64,000 nucleotides of DNA from Caballeronia calidae (GCF_900044055.2 NZ_FCOX02000013.1:1-64000), one strand, 5' to 3'; counted from the first letter of the stretch, positions 7,417 to 17,837 are shown. Notes: generated by a model not told the origin, from the letters alone. A program made the numbers and translations.

Positions 7417-8793
7417 TCACGGGTAAAAGACCTGAACCCGGTAATTCGCGGCGACCGCGTCGCCGGTATCCAGCCGGACGACGACCGGCTGCGCGCTCTG
7501 CGGCGGCAGGCCGATGGCGAATATCGTACCCGGTCGCGCGTAATCCTGCGGCCAGAGCACGCGCCGAATGGCGACGTTGTTCTTGTCGTCGAGCAGCGTG
7601 AGTTCGAGCGCCGGATACGCGAGCGCGACATCCAGCCGATTGCGCAGCTGCAGCTTCAATTCGAGCTTGTGAGGGCCGTCCACCTGACGCAGGCCGGAGC
7701 TCTCGATCTGCAATCCGTCGATGTCGCGCGGCGGCGAGATCGTGCAGCCGATCTGCTCGCAGGCTTGCGAATAGAGCGCATGCGAGCCGGGCACGATGAC
7801 CATCACGGTTTCGCGTTGCCACCATGCGAGCTGCACGAGCAACAGCAACGCCAGCAGCACGGCGACGACAATGCCTACGATGCGCTTGCCCTTGCTGGCA
7901 CCGGCAAACGCACCGGCACCGACACCCGCAGAAGCAGCGGCACGCGCAGGCGCGCGCGATTCGCGGATGACCGGAAACGCTTCGTTCGCGCTCGTGCGAC
8001 GAGGGCCGGCATGGGCGCCGGGGGGCGGTTTGCCGCTGAAGCCGGGTTCGTCGTCGTCGCGCCATGCGGATGCGGCCGGCGGCGGCACGGGGCGCGGGGG
8101 CGGCGCGTCCGGATCACGAAGCGGTCCGATGAACGGCTCGGCGCGATCGTCGACAGGGCCGATGAACGGCGGCGGGGGCGGTTCGCCGAGCGGCATATGG
8201 GCGCCGCCTTGCGCGGAATTCGCGGCATCGGCGTGCGGCGCGCCCACGCGGATGAACTGCTTCAGGCGAGCCGGTTCGGAGGGCAGCGCGGAGGGCTCGT
8301 TCGCCGCATCGGACGGCGCTGCCTGCGATGCTTCGGCGCGCGGCGGCGCTGAGCGCGGTGGCGCCGACGGGCTCGCGAATGCGGGAGAGTCGGCGTAGAC
8401 CGTGCGTTCGCTGTCTTCGCCCGGACTCGTGCTCGCGGCGGGCGAAGGCGCATCCGCAAGTCTTGCCGGACCCGTCGCGCCGAGATCGAGATTGCGCGGC
8501 GCGAACGGCCGCGGCTTCAACGGTGCGTCGGGCGGGGCGGGAACATCGGCGGAGGGCGGGGCACCCGCGCCCGAACCGGTCGAGGGACCGACGGCGGCTT
8601 CATCGTCGATGATTGCGGCATGCTGGGCGATGCCAGCCGCGGCCGGTTCATCGGGCAGCTCGAAGCGATGATGCGCGGCGTCGAAAACTTCCTGGCAGTG
8701 TCCGCAGCGCACGCGGCCGTCATGCGGCGCGAGCAGATGCGGGTCGAGTTTGAATACGGTTTCGCAGTGGGGGCAGCGGGTTGCCAGCGCCAT
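7417..8793 (-). CDS. Zinc-ribbon, DUF3426 membrane protein
   Basis: This 458-residue protein has three parts. The N-terminal zinc ribbon has CPHC and CGHC pairs (within residues 1-40), of the MJ0042 zinc-finger type. A Pro/Ala-rich, low-complexity linker of about 250 residues follows. Then one transmembrane helix ([21 protein letters not shown], about residue 300) leads into a C-terminal DUF3426 domain, probably in the periplasm. Function is unknown. In Burkholderia and Ralstonia it is regularly found just downstream of prmA, as here (50-base gap), pointing to one accBC-prmA-DUF3426 transcript. Confidence 0.85.
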   Translation of the reverse strand: MALATRCPHCETVFKLDPHLLAPHDGRVRCGHCQEVFDAAHHRFELPDEPAAAGIAQHAAIIDDEAAVGPSTGSGAGAPPSADVPAPPDAPLKPRPFAPRNLDLGATGPARLADAPSPAASTSPGEDSERTVYADSPAFASPSAPPRSAPPRAEASQAAPSDAANEPSALPSEPARLKQFIRVGAPHADAANSAQGGAHMPLGEPPPPPFIGPVDDRAEPFIGPLRDPDAPPPRPVPPPAASAWRDDDEPGFSGKPPPGAHAGPRRTSANEAFPVIRESRAPARAAASAGVGAGAFAGASKGKRIVGIVVAVLLALLLLVQLAWWQRETVMVIVPGSHALYSQACEQIGCTISPPRDIDGLQIESSGLRQVDGPHKLELKLQLRNRLDVALAYPALELTLLDDKNNVAIRRVLWPQDYARPGTIFAIGLPPQSAQPVVVRLDTGDAVAANYRVQVFYP

Positions 8794-8843
8794 ATAAGAA
8801 GTGCCGTTGGCCTGACGGCCTGATCGTGGAGGATGGCGCTATT

Positions 8844-9746
8844 CTAAAGGCTTTCGCGCCGGGTTCCCGCAAGGCACACCCAGCCTTCGTGCTCGCGCCA
8901 GACGCTGATGTCGATCCACTTGGCATAGACCGCCGCGACCTCGTCCGCCTGCCGCGCGAGCACGCCCGACAGCGCGATTCTGCCGCCCGGTTTCACCTTT
9001 GCGGCGAGCATCGACGCCATCAGCTTGAGCGGATTCGAGAGGATGTTCGCGACGACGATATCGAACTCGCCGGCGGGACACGCGTCGGGCAAACCGTAGG
9101 TCACGTCCGCGCGATTGCGCTCGCTGTTCTGACGCGCCGACTCGACCGCCTGCGGATCGATGTCGATGCCGACGACCGGATCCGCGCCGCACTTCTTCGC
9201 GAGAATCGCGAGGATGCCCGAGCCGCAGCCGTAATCGAGCAACGATTGCCCCGGTTTCACCGATTGCTCAAGCCACTCCATGCACAGACGCGTGGTCGGA
9301 TGGCTGCCGGTGCCGAATGCGAGGCCCGGATCGAGTTCGAGCACGAGCGCGTCCGGATCGGGGGCGTCGTGCCACGAGGGCACGACCCAGATGCGCTCGC
9401 CGATGGAAATCGGATCGAACTGCGCCTGCGTGAGGCGCACCCAATCCTGCTCCTCGACTTCGCGCACCGTGAACGACGGCGCGTGCTGCAAGCCGATTTC
9501 GTTCGCCGCGGCCGTGAGCAACACGGCCGCGTCGGCATCCTCGGCGAGCAGCGCGACGACGCGCGAGCGATTCCACGCGCTCTTTTCGGGCACGAGCCCC
9601 GGCTCGCCGAAGAGCGGCTGCTCGTCGGGCGTGTCGGCGTCGGCGTCCTCGACGGACACCGACAATGCGCCGACTTCAAGCAGCGCGTCCGACAGCGCTT
9701 CCGCGTGCTCGCGATCCAGTTCGGCGATCAGTTCCCGGTAACTCAT
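8844..9746 (-). CDS. prmA: Ribosomal protein L11 methyltransferase
   Basis: This 300-residue SAM-dependent enzyme trimethylates several amino groups of ribosomal protein L11. The substrate-recognition N-terminal domain is followed by [12 protein letters not shown] (about residues 141-152) and the SAM motif [14 protein letters not shown] near 169-181. The N-P-P-F-type motif appears as NILSNPL. The open frame extends upstream into the accC antisense shadow, but the conserved start is [16 protein letters not shown], so I start at 9746. It lies 35 bases after accC on the same strand. Confidence 0.96.
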   Translation of the reverse strand: MSYRELIAELDREHAEALSDALLEVGALSVSVEDADADTPDEQPLFGEPGLVPEKSAWNRSRVVALLAEDADAAVLLTAAANEIGLQHAPSFTVREVEEQDWVRLTQAQFDPISIGERIWVVPSWHDAPDPDALVLELDPGLAFGTGSHPTTRLCMEWLEQSVKPGQSLLDYGCGSGILAILAKKCGADPVVGIDIDPQAVESARQNSERNRADVTYGLPDACPAGEFDIVVANILSNPLKLMASMLAAKVKPGGRIALSGVLARQADEVAAVYAKWIDISVWREHEGWVCLAGTRRESL

Positions 9747-9781
9747 GCTCTTTCCCTGCTCAATGCAACTTGAAGCGTGCT

Positions 9782-11149
9782 TCAGGACTCTTCGGCAACA
9801 GCCGCCTGACGCGCGGCGAGCTTGTTCTCGAGATAGTGGATGCTCGTGCCGCCTTCGACGAACTTCGCGTCGATCATCATCTCGCGATGCAGCGGGATGT
9901 TGGTCGAGATGCCTTCCACGACCATTTCCGACAGCGCGATGCGCATGCGGTTGATGGCCTGGTCGCGCGTTTCGCCGTAGGCGATCAGCTTGCCGATCAT
10001 CGAATCGTAGTTCGGCGGGACGAAGTAGCTGGCGTAAGCGTGCGAATCGACGCGGATGCCCGGACCGCCCGGCGTGTGCCACGACGTGATGCGTCCCGGC
10101 GACGGCGTGAACTTGAACGGATCTTCCGCGTTGATACGGCATTCGATCGCGTGGCCGCGGAACACGATGTCCTTCTGGCGGATCGAAAGCTTCTCGCCGG
10201 CCGCGATGCGGATCTGCTCCTGCACGATATCGACGCCCGTGATGAGCTCCGTCACCGGATGCTCCACCTGCACGCGCGTGTTCATCTCGATGAAGTAGAA
10301 CTCGCCGTTCTCGTACAGGAACTCGAAGGTGCCCGCGCCGAGATAGCCCATCTTCTTGCACGCGTCGGCGCAGCGGTCGCCGATGCGCTCGATCAGCCGC
10401 CGCGCAATGCCCGGCGCCGGCGCTTCCTCGATCACCTTCTGGTGACGGCGCTGCATCGAGCAGTCGCGCTCACCGAGCCAAATCGCGTTGCGGAACGAAT
10501 CCGACAACACCTGGATCTCGATGTGACGCGGGTTCTCGAGAAACTTCTCCATGTAGACCTGCGGGTTGCCGAAGGCGCGGCCCGCTTCTTCGCGCGTCAT
10601 GTTGACCGCGTTGACGAGCGCCGCTTCCGTGTGCACCACGCGCATGCCGCGGCCGCCGCCGCCGCCCGCCGCCTTGATGATGACCGGGTAGCCGATCGTG
10701 CGCGCAATCTTCACGATCTCGCGCGGATCGTCCGGCAACGCGCCTTCCGAGCCCGGCACGCACGGCACGCCGGTCTTGATCATCGTCTGCTTCGCGGTGA
10801 CCTTGTCGCCCATCAGGCGAATCGTTTCGGGACGCGGGCCGATGAACGTGAAGCCCGATTGCTCGACGCGCTCGGCGAAATCCGCGTTCTCGGAGAGGAA
10901 GCCGTAGCCGGGGTGGATGGCTTCGGCATCGGTGACTTCGGCCGCGCTGATGAGCGCCGGCATGTTCAGGTACGAGAGATTCGAAGGCGCCGGTCCGATG
11001 CACACGGCTTCGTCGGCCAGCCTGACGTACTTCGCTTCCTTGTCGGCTTCCGAATAGACGACGACTGTCTTGACGCCCAGTTCGCGGCACGCGCGCTGGA
11101 TGCGAAGCGCGATTTCGCCGCGGTTCGCAATGAGAATTTTTTCAAACAT
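9782..11149 (-). CDS. accC: Acetyl-CoA carboxylase, biotin carboxylase subunit
   Basis: This 455-residue ATP-grasp enzyme carboxylates the biotin on AccB with bicarbonate and ATP, the first half-reaction of malonyl-CoA synthesis. [16 protein letters not shown] is the canonical start, and this ATG (11149) is preferred over two Met codons slightly upstream. The glycine-rich ATP loop [10 protein letters not shown] is at residues 161-170, and the [16 protein letters not shown] and [13 protein letters not shown] catalytic motifs are intact. It follows accB on the minus strand after about 150 bases that contain a GGCGCATC/GATGCGCC hairpin (11271-11299), which may adjust the AccB:AccC ratio. Confidence 0.97.
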   Translation of the reverse strand: MFEKILIANRGEIALRIQRACRELGVKTVVVYSEADKEAKYVRLADEAVCIGPAPSNLSYLNMPALISAAEVTDAEAIHPGYGFLSENADFAERVEQSGFTFIGPRPETIRLMGDKVTAKQTMIKTGVPCVPGSEGALPDDPREIVKIARTIGYPVIIKAAGGGGGRGMRVVHTEAALVNAVNMTREEAGRAFGNPQVYMEKFLENPRHIEIQVLSDSFRNAIWLGERDCSMQRRHQKVIEEAPAPGIARRLIERIGDRCADACKKMGYLGAGTFEFLYENGEFYFIEMNTRVQVEHPVTELITGVDIVQEQIRIAAGEKLSIRQKDIVFRGHAIECRINAEDPFKFTPSPGRITSWHTPGGPGIRVDSHAYASYFVPPNYDSMIGKLIAYGETRDQAINRMRIALSEMVVEGISTNIPLHREMMIDAKFVEGGTSIHYLENKLAARQAAVAEES

Positions 11150-11270
11150 AGTGGGTCGGCTCATCAACGGGCTCGCGCGAGCGGCCCTCGGGGATCCAAT
11201 CGGCGGCGCGCTTCGACGGATCGATGCCGCACGAAGCGCGCCAGCGCGTGAAGCCGGGCGGCGGCGGCGA

Positions 11271-11299
11271 GGCGCATCCGCGGCACGGTCCGATGCGCC
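11271..11299 (-). promoter_or_regulatory. Hairpin in the accB-accC gap
   Basis: GGCGCATC (11271-11278) and GATGCGCC (11292-11299) form a perfect 8-bp stem at the very end of accB. It may be an mRNA-processing or attenuating element, since biotin carrier and carboxylase are needed in unequal amounts. Confidence 0.4.
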
Positions 11300-11300
11300 T

Positions 11301-11729
11301 TTAGTCGCCGATCACGAAGAGCGGCTGGCCGTACTCGACCGCCTGGCCGTTCTCGACGAGGATTTCCTTCACGACGCCGGCCTTGTCCGATTCGATTTCG
11401 TTCAAGAGCTTCATCGCTTCGATGATGCAGAGCGTCTGGCCTTCCTTGACCGTATCGCCGACCTGGATGAAGGGGTCCGCGCCCGGCGACGGCGCGCGGT
11501 AGAACGAGCCGACCATCGGCGAGGTCACGATGTGACCTTGCGGCAAGGCGGCGCCGGCGGGCGCGGCCGGCGCCTGCATTTGCGGCGCGTATTGCTGCGG
11601 TGCCTGCATGTAGACCGGCGCTGCGTTCTTGACGATGCGAACCTTGCCTTCGCCTTCCGTCACTTCCAGCTCCGAGATGCCGGATTCCGAGACGAGGTCG
11701 ATCAGCGTTTTCAGTTTACGAAGGTCCAT
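11301..11729 (-). CDS. accB: Acetyl-CoA carboxylase, biotin carboxyl carrier protein
   Basis: This 142-residue carrier protein has an N-terminal domain (residues 1-37), an Ala/Pro/Gln linker (38-62) and a C-terminal biotinyl domain. The biotinylated lysine is K107 in [13 protein letters not shown] choose ATG 11729 ([13 protein letters not shown]) because AAAGGGG sits about 8 bases upstream. The TTG at 11747 is in frame but lies ahead of that ribosome site. Upstream there is a leader of roughly 370 bases with a promoter-like sequence, instead of the aroQ gene usual in relatives. Confidence 0.97.
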   Translation of the reverse strand: MDLRKLKTLIDLVSESGISELEVTEGEGKVRIVKNAAPVYMQAPQQYAPQMQAPAAPAGAALPQGHIVTSPMVGSFYRAPSPGADPFIQVGDTVKEGQTLCIIEAMKLLNEIESDKAGVVKEILVENGQAVEYGQPLFVIGD

Positions 11730-12105
11730 CGAAAAATCCCCTTTCAATACTTGGAGACCGGGATTGGCCCGGCACTTGACTTGATTTGTGGGTGTTCTGA
11801 CTGCTCAGCCGCGAGCCGGCGCGGCCAGCCGTCCGACGCGCGCGCGCCCGCAGCGCACTGCCGCGCCCGTGCATGCGCCGGCGGCAACTACGGCGGCAGA
11901 ATCGGTCGGCACGCCGCGGGCGTTCATGTCGAACGCATCGGCGTGGTCGCTTTGAAGCGCGCGCCCGAACTGCACGCGCCTGACTGCTGCGGATGCCCCG
12001 CCCAGGCCGACACCGGTTTTCCGGATGTCGGTCTCGGCGGCAAGGTAGCCTCGTGGCACCGGCAGAGTAGTCATGGGTCGCTTCGGGTTGTGCGGAATTC
12101 GGCGC
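11730..12105 (-). other. accB leader region lacking aroQ
   Basis: Between accB and the tlpA-type gene I looked for type II 3-dehydroquinase in all minus-strand frames and saw neither the HGPNLNLLG start nor any other recognisable AroQ motif. One short frame (ATG at 12074 to 11805, 89 codons) exists, but its sequence resembles no family and I do not call it a gene. The region may be a long untranslated leader for accBC. Confidence 0.5.
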
Positions 12106-12135
12106 ACTTTAGCGCCATTTAGAGAATTTTGTCTA
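12106..12135 (-). promoter_or_regulatory. Candidate accBC promoter
   Basis: Read on the minus strand, TAGACA (12135-12130) and TAAAGT (12111-12106) are separated by 18 bases. This is a reasonable sigma-70 promoter that would start transcription about 370 bases before accB. Confidence 0.35.
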
Positions 12136-12197
12136 GTTTTACCGTGCGGACCAATCTGAAATGGCGGGACAAATTACCGCCTTACCCGGTTCGGTTA

Positions 12198-12220
12198 GCC
12201 GATCTTGCCGCAAGATCGGC
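12198..12220. terminator. Perfect hairpin downstream of the tlpA-type gene
   Basis: GCCGATCTTG-CCG-CAAGATCGGC is a perfect 10-bp stem with a 3-base loop. It lies about 60 bases past the thioredoxin-like gene stop and upstream of the candidate accBC promoter. There is no long U-run, so it may equally be an operator dyad. Confidence 0.45.
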
Positions 12221-12280
12221 GTTTGTCGCTCTAACTCGCCGCTTACTTAGCGCAATTCGCTGTCTATGAACATCGAATTA

Positions 12281-12820
12281 TTACAGGCTGTCGAGCGTGT
12301 GTTTCAGCTCGGCCGGATCGACCTCGCCCAATTTTGTCGAGCGAACCTGGCCCTTCGCGTCGATGACGACGGTGAACGGCAGGCCCCCCGCATTATTGCC
12401 GAAGCTGCGCGCAAGATCCGCGCCCCCGAATCCGGTGACATAGACGGGATAGCCGACCGGCACCTTCTTCAGGAAGTCGTTGACGTTCTTTTCACTATCG
12501 ACCCCCAGCCCGATGAACGTGACGCCCTTCTTCTCGTAGTCGCGCTGCATGGCGGAGAGCGTCGGCATTTCCTTGACGCACGGCCCGCACCACGACGCCC
12601 AGAAGTTCACCACGACCGGCTTGCCCTTGAACGCGGCGAGCGGTTGCGCGGTGCCGGAGGCGCCGGGCGGCGTCGACTTCCAGAGTTGATCCACGGCGTT
12701 CCCGCTCGCCTGGGTCGCGGCCACGGTATCGCTGCCGGTGAACACGTGTCCCGCGTAGAAGCCGCCGACGGTCGCAGCGACCGCGACCACGAGGGCCGCC
12801 AGAATGCGTGTGCTTTTCAT
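12281..12820 (-). CDS. TlpA/ResA-family thiol:disulfide oxidoreductase
   Basis: This 179-residue exported thioredoxin-fold protein has an N-terminal hydrophobic segment (residues 5-27) that is either a signal anchor or a cleaved signal peptide. The redox motif WCGPC holds C78 and C81, followed by the cis-Pro region GGLPFTVVID. TlpA/ResA proteins reduce disulfides in the periplasm, often for cytochrome c maturation or copper delivery. No cytochrome genes lie nearby, so the partner is unknown. It is 18 bases downstream of the nucleotidyltransferase-like gene, probably the same operon. Confidence 0.9.
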   Translation of the reverse strand: MKSTRILAALVVAVAATVGGFYAGHVFTGSDTVAATQASGNAVDQLWKSTPPGASGTAQPLAAFKGKPVVVNFWASWCGPCVKEMPTLSAMQRDYEKKGVTFIGLGVDSEKNVNDFLKKVPVGYPVYVTGFGGADLARSFGNNAGGLPFTVVIDAKGQVRSTKLGEVDPAELKHTLDSL

Positions 12821-12838
12821 GAGCGTCCAGAAGAAAGA

Positions 12839-13486
12839 TCAGCCGCCGATTTCGAGCGGCGGGGCATCGGGATGATCGAGGAGCGAGCGAACGGCTGCTG
12901 CGTTCGCGCGGGCGAGGCGGCCGCGGCCATCCGCGCGCACGGCGCCGCGAAGGTCGTCGGTGCCGTAGAGCGCGATATGCACGCCGATGGGCTCCTCGCC
13001 GGGCAACCGATGCAGAAAACTCAACGTCTCGACGTAGCCGCGCCCGGCGAAATGCCGCGTCTCCGATACGTCGTACTGCACGTTCGCGTTCAGCAGATAA
13101 ATCGCGACTTCCTTCGGATTGTCGCAGAAGCATTGCAGATGAATATCCGAATGCTCGCCCGCCGTGCCATTGAGCACCGCGCCCGTGAGATAAGGACCGA
13201 ACGCCTTGAGCCGCTCCATCCATTCGAGCGCAACTTCGCGCATGCGGCGTAGCACCGCCGGCTGGCTGTCACTCTGGAAAATCGCCTGATACTCGCGGAT
13301 TTCCTCTTCGATCTGGTCGTTATCGGGCAGGAACTCGCCGCCGATCTTCGCCTCGCCGACCACCTGCTTCGCGGCCTTGCGCTTGGCGGTGGAGTAGTCG
13401 AGGCCATCCTCGGCGATCATCCGCGCAGCCGCAATCGCGATTTCCTCGCGCACGCGCTGCGGATCGAAATGTGATTTGCGAACCAT
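12839..13486 (-). CDS. Conserved Burkholderiales protein, degenerate nucleotidyltransferase-like
   Basis: This 215-residue soluble protein has a helical N-terminal half (VREEIAIAAARMIAEDG, then KRKAAKQVVGEAKIG) and a later GAVLNGTAGEHSDIHLQCF stretch around residues 112-130. The latter recalls the G-[ST]-x-x-x-G-x-x-SDID motif of minimal nucleotidyltransferases, but the second carboxylate is replaced (SDIH). Homologues beside mpl are often mislabelled UDP-N-acetylmuramate-alanine ligase; it has no Mur ligase P-loop. It is divergent from mpl with about 200 bases between. Function unknown. Confidence 0.75.
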   Translation of the reverse strand: MVRKSHFDPQRVREEIAIAAARMIAEDGLDYSTAKRKAAKQVVGEAKIGGEFLPDNDQIEEEIREYQAIFQSDSQPAVLRRMREVALEWMERLKAFGPYLTGAVLNGTAGEHSDIHLQCFCDNPKEVAIYLLNANVQYDVSETRHFAGRGYVETLSFLHRLPGEEPIGVHIALYGTDDLRGAVRADGRGRLARANAAAVRSLLDHPDAPPLEIGG

Positions 13487-13688
13487 GCCGGAATGATACT
13501 AGATAACGTCGGACGGCCCTTTTCGGGGCAGCGCTCCGCACGCTTGCACGGGCGAAAGAACGCTTAGCCTGCTCGGTTACAATATGCGCCTTCAGGCGCC
13601 TTTCTGCACGGGTTTGCCCTAAGGTCTCCCGTACGGCGCCGTTCCCTGTTTTCCGCATCTCAATCGCCCGCGCGGCGCGACACGTTTT

Positions 13689-15083
13689 ATGCACATCCAC
13701 ATCCTCGGCATCTGCGGCACTTTCATGGGCGGGCTCGCGGTTCTCGCGCGCGAAGCGGGCCACAAGGTCACCGGCTGCGACGCGGGCGTCTACCCGCCGA
13801 TGAGCACGCAGCTCGAAGCGCAGGGCATCGAGCTGATCGAAGGTTATGGCGTCGAGCAGCTCGCGCTCGAGCCGGATCTGTTCGTCATCGGCAACGTGGT
13901 GAGCCGCGGCAATCCGCTGATGGAGGCCATCCTCGATCGCGGCCTGCCGTATACGTCCGGTCCGCAATGGCTCGGCGAGCACGTGCTGAACGGCAAATGG
14001 GTGCTCGCGGTCGCCGGCACGCACGGCAAGACGACGACGAGCTCCATGCTCGCGTGGCTGCTCGAGGACGCCGGCATGAACCCGGGCTTCCTGATCGGCG
14101 GCGTGCCGCTCAACTTCGGCATTTCGGCGCGCCTGACCGATTCGAGCTTCTTCGTCATCGAAGCCGACGAGTACGACACCGCGTTCTTCGACAAGCGCTC
14201 GAAGTTCGTTCACTATCGGCCGCGCACGGCCGTGCTCAACAATCTCGAATTCGATCACGCCGATATCTTCCCCGATCTCGCCGCCATCGAAACGCAATTT
14301 CATCACCTCGTGCGCACGGTGCCCGGTGTCGGGCGCATCGTCACGAACGGGCGCGAGGCGGCGCTCGAGCGCGTGCTCACGCGCGGCTGCTGGTCGGGCG
14401 TCGAGCGCTTCGGCGTCGAGGGCGGCTGGCAGGCGCTGCCCGTCGAGGCAGGCGCAACCGTCGACGAGCAGTTCGCCGTGTACTGGGAAGGCGAGCGTCA
14501 GGGCGTCGTCGGCTGGGAGGTGCAGGGCGAGCACAATCGCATGAACGCGCTCGCGGCGATCGCGGCGGCGCGCTCGGTCGGCGTGCCGGCGGCGCAGTCG
14601 GTCAAATCGCTAGCGGGTTTCCGCAACGTCAAGCGGCGCATGGAAGTGAAGGGCAGCGTCGACGGCGTCACTGTCTACGACGACTTCGCACATCATCCCA
14701 CCGCGATCGATACGACCGTCGCCGGACTGCGGACGCGCATCGGCGACGCGCGCATCCTCGCCGTGCTGGAGCCGCGCTCCAACACGATGAAGCTCGGCAC
14801 GATGAAGGCGCAGTTGCCCGCGAGTCTTGCGGGCGCGGATCTGGTATTCGGTTACGGCGCGCGCGATGGCCGCGACAAGCTCGGCTGGGATCTCGCCGAG
14901 GCGCTGTGCCCGCTCGGCGACAAGGCGCGGGCATTCAACGAGATCGAACCCCTGGTGAAGGCGGTCACGGCCGCCGCGCGTCCCGGCGACCACGTGCTCG
15001 TGATGAGCAACGGCGGCTTCGGCGGCGTCCACCAGAAACTGCTCGACGCGCTCTCGGCGCGTGACGCCGGAGGACATTCGTGA
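13689..15083 (+). CDS. mpl: UDP-MurNAc:L-Ala-gamma-D-Glu-meso-DAP ligase
   Basis: This 464-residue cytosolic Mur-family ligase reattaches the tripeptide recovered from old peptidoglycan to UDP-N-acetylmuramate, feeding cell-wall recycling. The start MHIHILGICGTFMGGLA is the Mpl signature, the ATP P-loop GTHGKTT lies at residues 110-116, and EADEYDTAFFDKRSKFVHYRP is the conserved central motif. Length fits Mpl. A TACAAT -10-like hexamer sits at about 13578. The stop overlaps the GTG of the esterase gene by 4 bases. Confidence 0.96.
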   Translation: MHIHILGICGTFMGGLAVLAREAGHKVTGCDAGVYPPMSTQLEAQGIELIEGYGVEQLALEPDLFVIGNVVSRGNPLMEAILDRGLPYTSGPQWLGEHVLNGKWVLAVAGTHGKTTTSSMLAWLLEDAGMNPGFLIGGVPLNFGISARLTDSSFFVIEADEYDTAFFDKRSKFVHYRPRTAVLNNLEFDHADIFPDLAAIETQFHHLVRTVPGVGRIVTNGREAALERVLTRGCWSGVERFGVEGGWQALPVEAGATVDEQFAVYWEGERQGVVGWEVQGEHNRMNALAAIAAARSVGVPAAQSVKSLAGFRNVKRRMEVKGSVDGVTVYDDFAHHPTAIDTTVAGLRTRIGDARILAVLEPRSNTMKLGTMKAQLPASLAGADLVFGYGARDGRDKLGWDLAEALCPLGDKARAFNEIEPLVKAVTAAARPGDHVLVMSNGGFGGVHQKLLDALSARDAGGHS

Positions 15084-15679
15084 TTCTCTATCTGCACGGC
15101 TTTCGCTCGTCTCCCCAATCGTTCAAGGCGCGCGTGATGCACGCGCGGCTCGCGGAACTGGGGCGGCTCGGCGAATGGCAGTGCCCGACGCTGCCGGTTT
15201 CGCCCGGCGAAGCCGTCGCGTTGGCGGAATCGGTCGCGGCCGGTGAAAAGAAGAGCGATGTCACCGTCGTCGGCAGCTCGCTCGGCGGCTACTACGCCAC
15301 GTATCTCGCGGAAAAGCACGGCTGGCGCGCGGTGCTGCTCAATCCCGCCGTCGTGCCGCAGCGCGATCTGAGCCACTTTCTCGGCGAGCAGCCTTTATGG
15401 CATGGCGGCGGCAGTATCACCGTGCTGCCGCGGCATCTGGATGAACTGCGCGAACTCGCGGTCGAGTCGATCACACGGCCCGAGCGCTACTATCTGATCG
15501 CGGCGACGGGCGACGAAGTGCTCGACTACCGCACGATGCTCGACCACTATCCCGGCGTGCGGACCACGCTGATCCAGGGCGGCGATCACGCGATCAGCGA
15601 TTTTCCGGCCTATCTTGCCGATGTCATCGCGTTCTGCGATCAGGCGCCGCCCGCGCTCGTCGCGCCGGCCGTCGCGTGA
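15080..15679 (+). CDS. YqiA/YcfP-family alpha/beta-hydrolase esterase
   Basis: This 199-residue single-domain hydrolase has the oxyanion LHGF motif at residues 5-8 and the nucleophile elbow GSSLGG with Ser67. The acid is probably in TGDEVLDY, and the histidine in GGDHAISDF near the C-terminus. The family contains E. coli YqiA, an esterase acting on short acyl and palmitoyl-CoA substrates in vitro, but the cellular substrate is unknown. The GTG start overlaps the mpl stop (GTGA), showing translational coupling. Confidence 0.88.
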   Translation: MILYLHGFRSSPQSFKARVMHARLAELGRLGEWQCPTLPVSPGEAVALAESVAAGEKKSDVTVVGSSLGGYYATYLAEKHGWRAVLLNPAVVPQRDLSHFLGEQPLWHGGGSITVLPRHLDELRELAVESITRPERYYLIAATGDEVLDYRTMLDHYPGVRTTLIQGGDHAISDFPAYLADVIAFCDQAPPALVAPAVA

Positions 15680-15761
15680 GTCCGGCGTCGAGCCCATTCA
15701 ACCACCGGCGCGCGTGCTGCAACCGAGCGCGATCCGGTCCACCGTTTTACGAGAGTATTGA

Positions 15762-17837
15762 GTGAACGTTTTCTTCGAGGAATCGGGTAGTTTCAAGGCC
15801 GGATCGGTGCTGTCCAAGCAGGGCGACGCGTTCCAGGTCGAGTTGCCGGGCGGGCGGCGCGCGAAGGTGCGCGCGAAAGACGTGCTGATCGAGTTCGACA
15901 AGCCCGCCGCCGGCGACCTGATGCAGGAAGCCGATGCCATCGCGCAGGAAATCGATCTCGACTTCCTGTGGGAATGTGCGCCCGACGATGAGTTTCCGTT
16001 CGCCGCGCTCGGCGCGGATTATTTCGGCGACAAGTTCGGCCCGACCGAGCGCGCGGCGCTCGTCCTGCGCATGCACGGCGCGCCGGTCTACTTCCGCCGC
16101 AAGGGGCGCGGCCAGTATCAGCGCGCGCCGCAGGAGCAGTTGCAGATGGCGCTCGCTTCGCTGGAGCGCAAGCGCCAGCAGGCGCTCGTGCAGCAGGGCT
16201 GGGAAGAGGAACTGAAGGCGGGCAAACTGCCCGAGGCGCTGAAGGGCAAGGCGATCGGCCTGCTCACGAAGCCGGACAAGAATTCCATCGAATACAAGGC
16301 GCTCGAAGCGGCGGCGGCGGCGCGCGGCATCTCGCAGGCGCGGCTCATGCTCGAATGCGGCGGCATCGCGTCGCCGCGTCAGTTGCATGAAGCGAAGTTT
16401 CTGTCGGAGTACTTTCCGCATGGGATCGGCTTTCCGTCGGTGCAGCCGGAAGCGTTGCCCGATGATTTGCCCGAAGCCGACGTCGAAGCCTTCTCCATCG
16501 ACGACGTCACCACGACCGAAATCGACGACGCCTTCTCCGTCGAGCATCTTTCCGATGGCCGCGTGCGCATCGGCATCCACATCGCGGCGCCGGCGCTCGG
16601 CATCGCGCGCGGCGACGCCATCGACGCGATCGCCCGCGGGCGTCTGTCGACCGTCTATATGCCCGGCGACAAGATCACGATGCTGCCCGACAACGTCGTC
16701 GAGGTGTTCACGCTCGGCGAAGGCGGGCTGCGCCCGGCGCTGTCGCTGTACATCATCGTGAATCGCGAGACGCAGGACATCGTCGCGACCGAGACGCGCG
16801 CCGAGCGCGTGTTCGTGAAGAGCAACCTGCGTCACAACCATCTCGACGAGCACGTCACCGAGGAAAGCCTCGCCGCCGGCACGGGCGAGTATCCGCACAA
16901 GGAAGACATCGCGGTGCTGTGGCCGCTCGCGCAGGCGCTTTTCGAGAAGCGTCAGCAGGCGCGCGCCACGTACGGCCTGAAGCGCGAAGTGCAGCGCAAC
17001 AACGACTTCAACTTTTATGTCGATGGCGAGCACATCACGATCACGCCGCGCCGTCGCGGATCGCCGCTCGATCTGATCGTCGCGGAGCTCGCGATTCTCG
17101 CGAATTCGTCGTGGGGTGCGTTCCTCAACGATCACGGCGTGCCGGGCATCTATCGCTCGCAGCGCGGCTTCGGCGGCCCGGGCCCGAAGCGCACGCGCAT
17201 GCAGACGACGCCCGCGCCGCACGAAGGTCTGGGCGTTGCGCAATATGCGTGGAGCACGTCGCCGCTGCGCCGGTATGTCGACCTCGTCAATCAGTGGCAA
17301 CTGCTCGCGTGCGTGCAGCACGGCGTGACGGCCAAGCTCGCCGCGCCGTTCAAGCCGAAGGACGCGGATCTCTTCGCCGTCGTGCAGGGCTTCGACGATA
17401 CGTACACCGCCTACGCCGATCATCAGCGCCGCATGGAATATTTCTGGTGCCTGCGCTGGCTGAAGCAGGAGAACAAGAAGCAGGTTCCGGCGTCGGTCAT
17501 CAAGGACGATCTCGTGCGTCTGGAAGAAATTCCGCTGATCCTGCACGTGCCCGGTTTGGGCGTGCATGCGCGCGGCACGCGCCTGATGCTCGAAGTCGTG
17601 TCGATCGACGAGCTGACGGTCGAAGCGTCGTGCCGGCTGCTGCATGTGATCGACGCGCCTTCCGCGAGCGCGCCGGCCGAGGAAGACGAAGCGGAAGAGG
17701 AAATCATCGAGACGACCGATCTTTCCGCCGAAAGCGAAGCGGAAGCGCAAGCCGAAGCGTCCGCCGAAGCATCCACCGAACCGCAGCCGGAGCAGTCCGG
17801 CGACGCGAAGCAATCCACCGAGCCGACCGGATCATGA
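15762..17837 (+). CDS. RNase II-family 3'-5' exoribonuclease (VacB-like)
   Basis: This 691-residue protein has a central RNB catalytic domain. [18 protein letters not shown] at about residues 246-263 carries the Asp cluster that binds two magnesium ions, and a GGSTITQ-free C-terminal half holds the [20 protein letters not shown] motif typical of RNase II/R. Flanking beta-barrel RNA-binding regions are present but weakly conserved. The end (about 640-691) is an acidic, Glu/Ala-rich low-complexity tail. It degrades single-stranded RNA processively. GTG 15762 is chosen as the first in-frame start, and the following stop overlaps the aroE ATG. Confidence 0.9.
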   Translation: MNVFFEESGSFKAGSVLSKQGDAFQVELPGGRRAKVRAKDVLIEFDKPAAGDLMQEADAIAQEIDLDFLWECAPDDEFPFAALGADYFGDKFGPTERAALVLRMHGAPVYFRRKGRGQYQRAPQEQLQMALASLERKRQQALVQQGWEEELKAGKLPEALKGKAIGLLTKPDKNSIEYKALEAAAAARGISQARLMLECGGIASPRQLHEAKFLSEYFPHGIGFPSVQPEALPDDLPEADVEAFSIDDVTTTEIDDAFSVEHLSDGRVRIGIHIAAPALGIARGDAIDAIARGRLSTVYMPGDKITMLPDNVVEVFTLGEGGLRPALSLYIIVNRETQDIVATETRAERVFVKSNLRHNHLDEHVTEESLAAGTGEYPHKEDIAVLWPLAQALFEKRQQARATYGLKREVQRNNDFNFYVDGEHITITPRRRGSPLDLIVAELAILANSSWGAFLNDHGVPGIYRSQRGFGGPGPKRTRMQTTPAPHEGLGVAQYAWSTSPLRRYVDLVNQWQLLACVQHGVTAKLAAPFKPKDADLFAVVQGFDDTYTAYADHQRRMEYFWCLRWLKQENKKQVPASVIKDDLVRLEEIPLILHVPGLGVHARGTRLMLEVVSIDELTVEASCRLLHVIDAPSASAPAEEDEAEEEIIETTDLSAESEAEAQAEASAEASTEPQPEQSGDAKQSTEPTGS

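Noticed and set aside
11805..12074. 89-codon frame in the accB-tlpA gap
   Set aside because: No similarity to AroQ or any family I know, and it lacks a convincing ribosome site.
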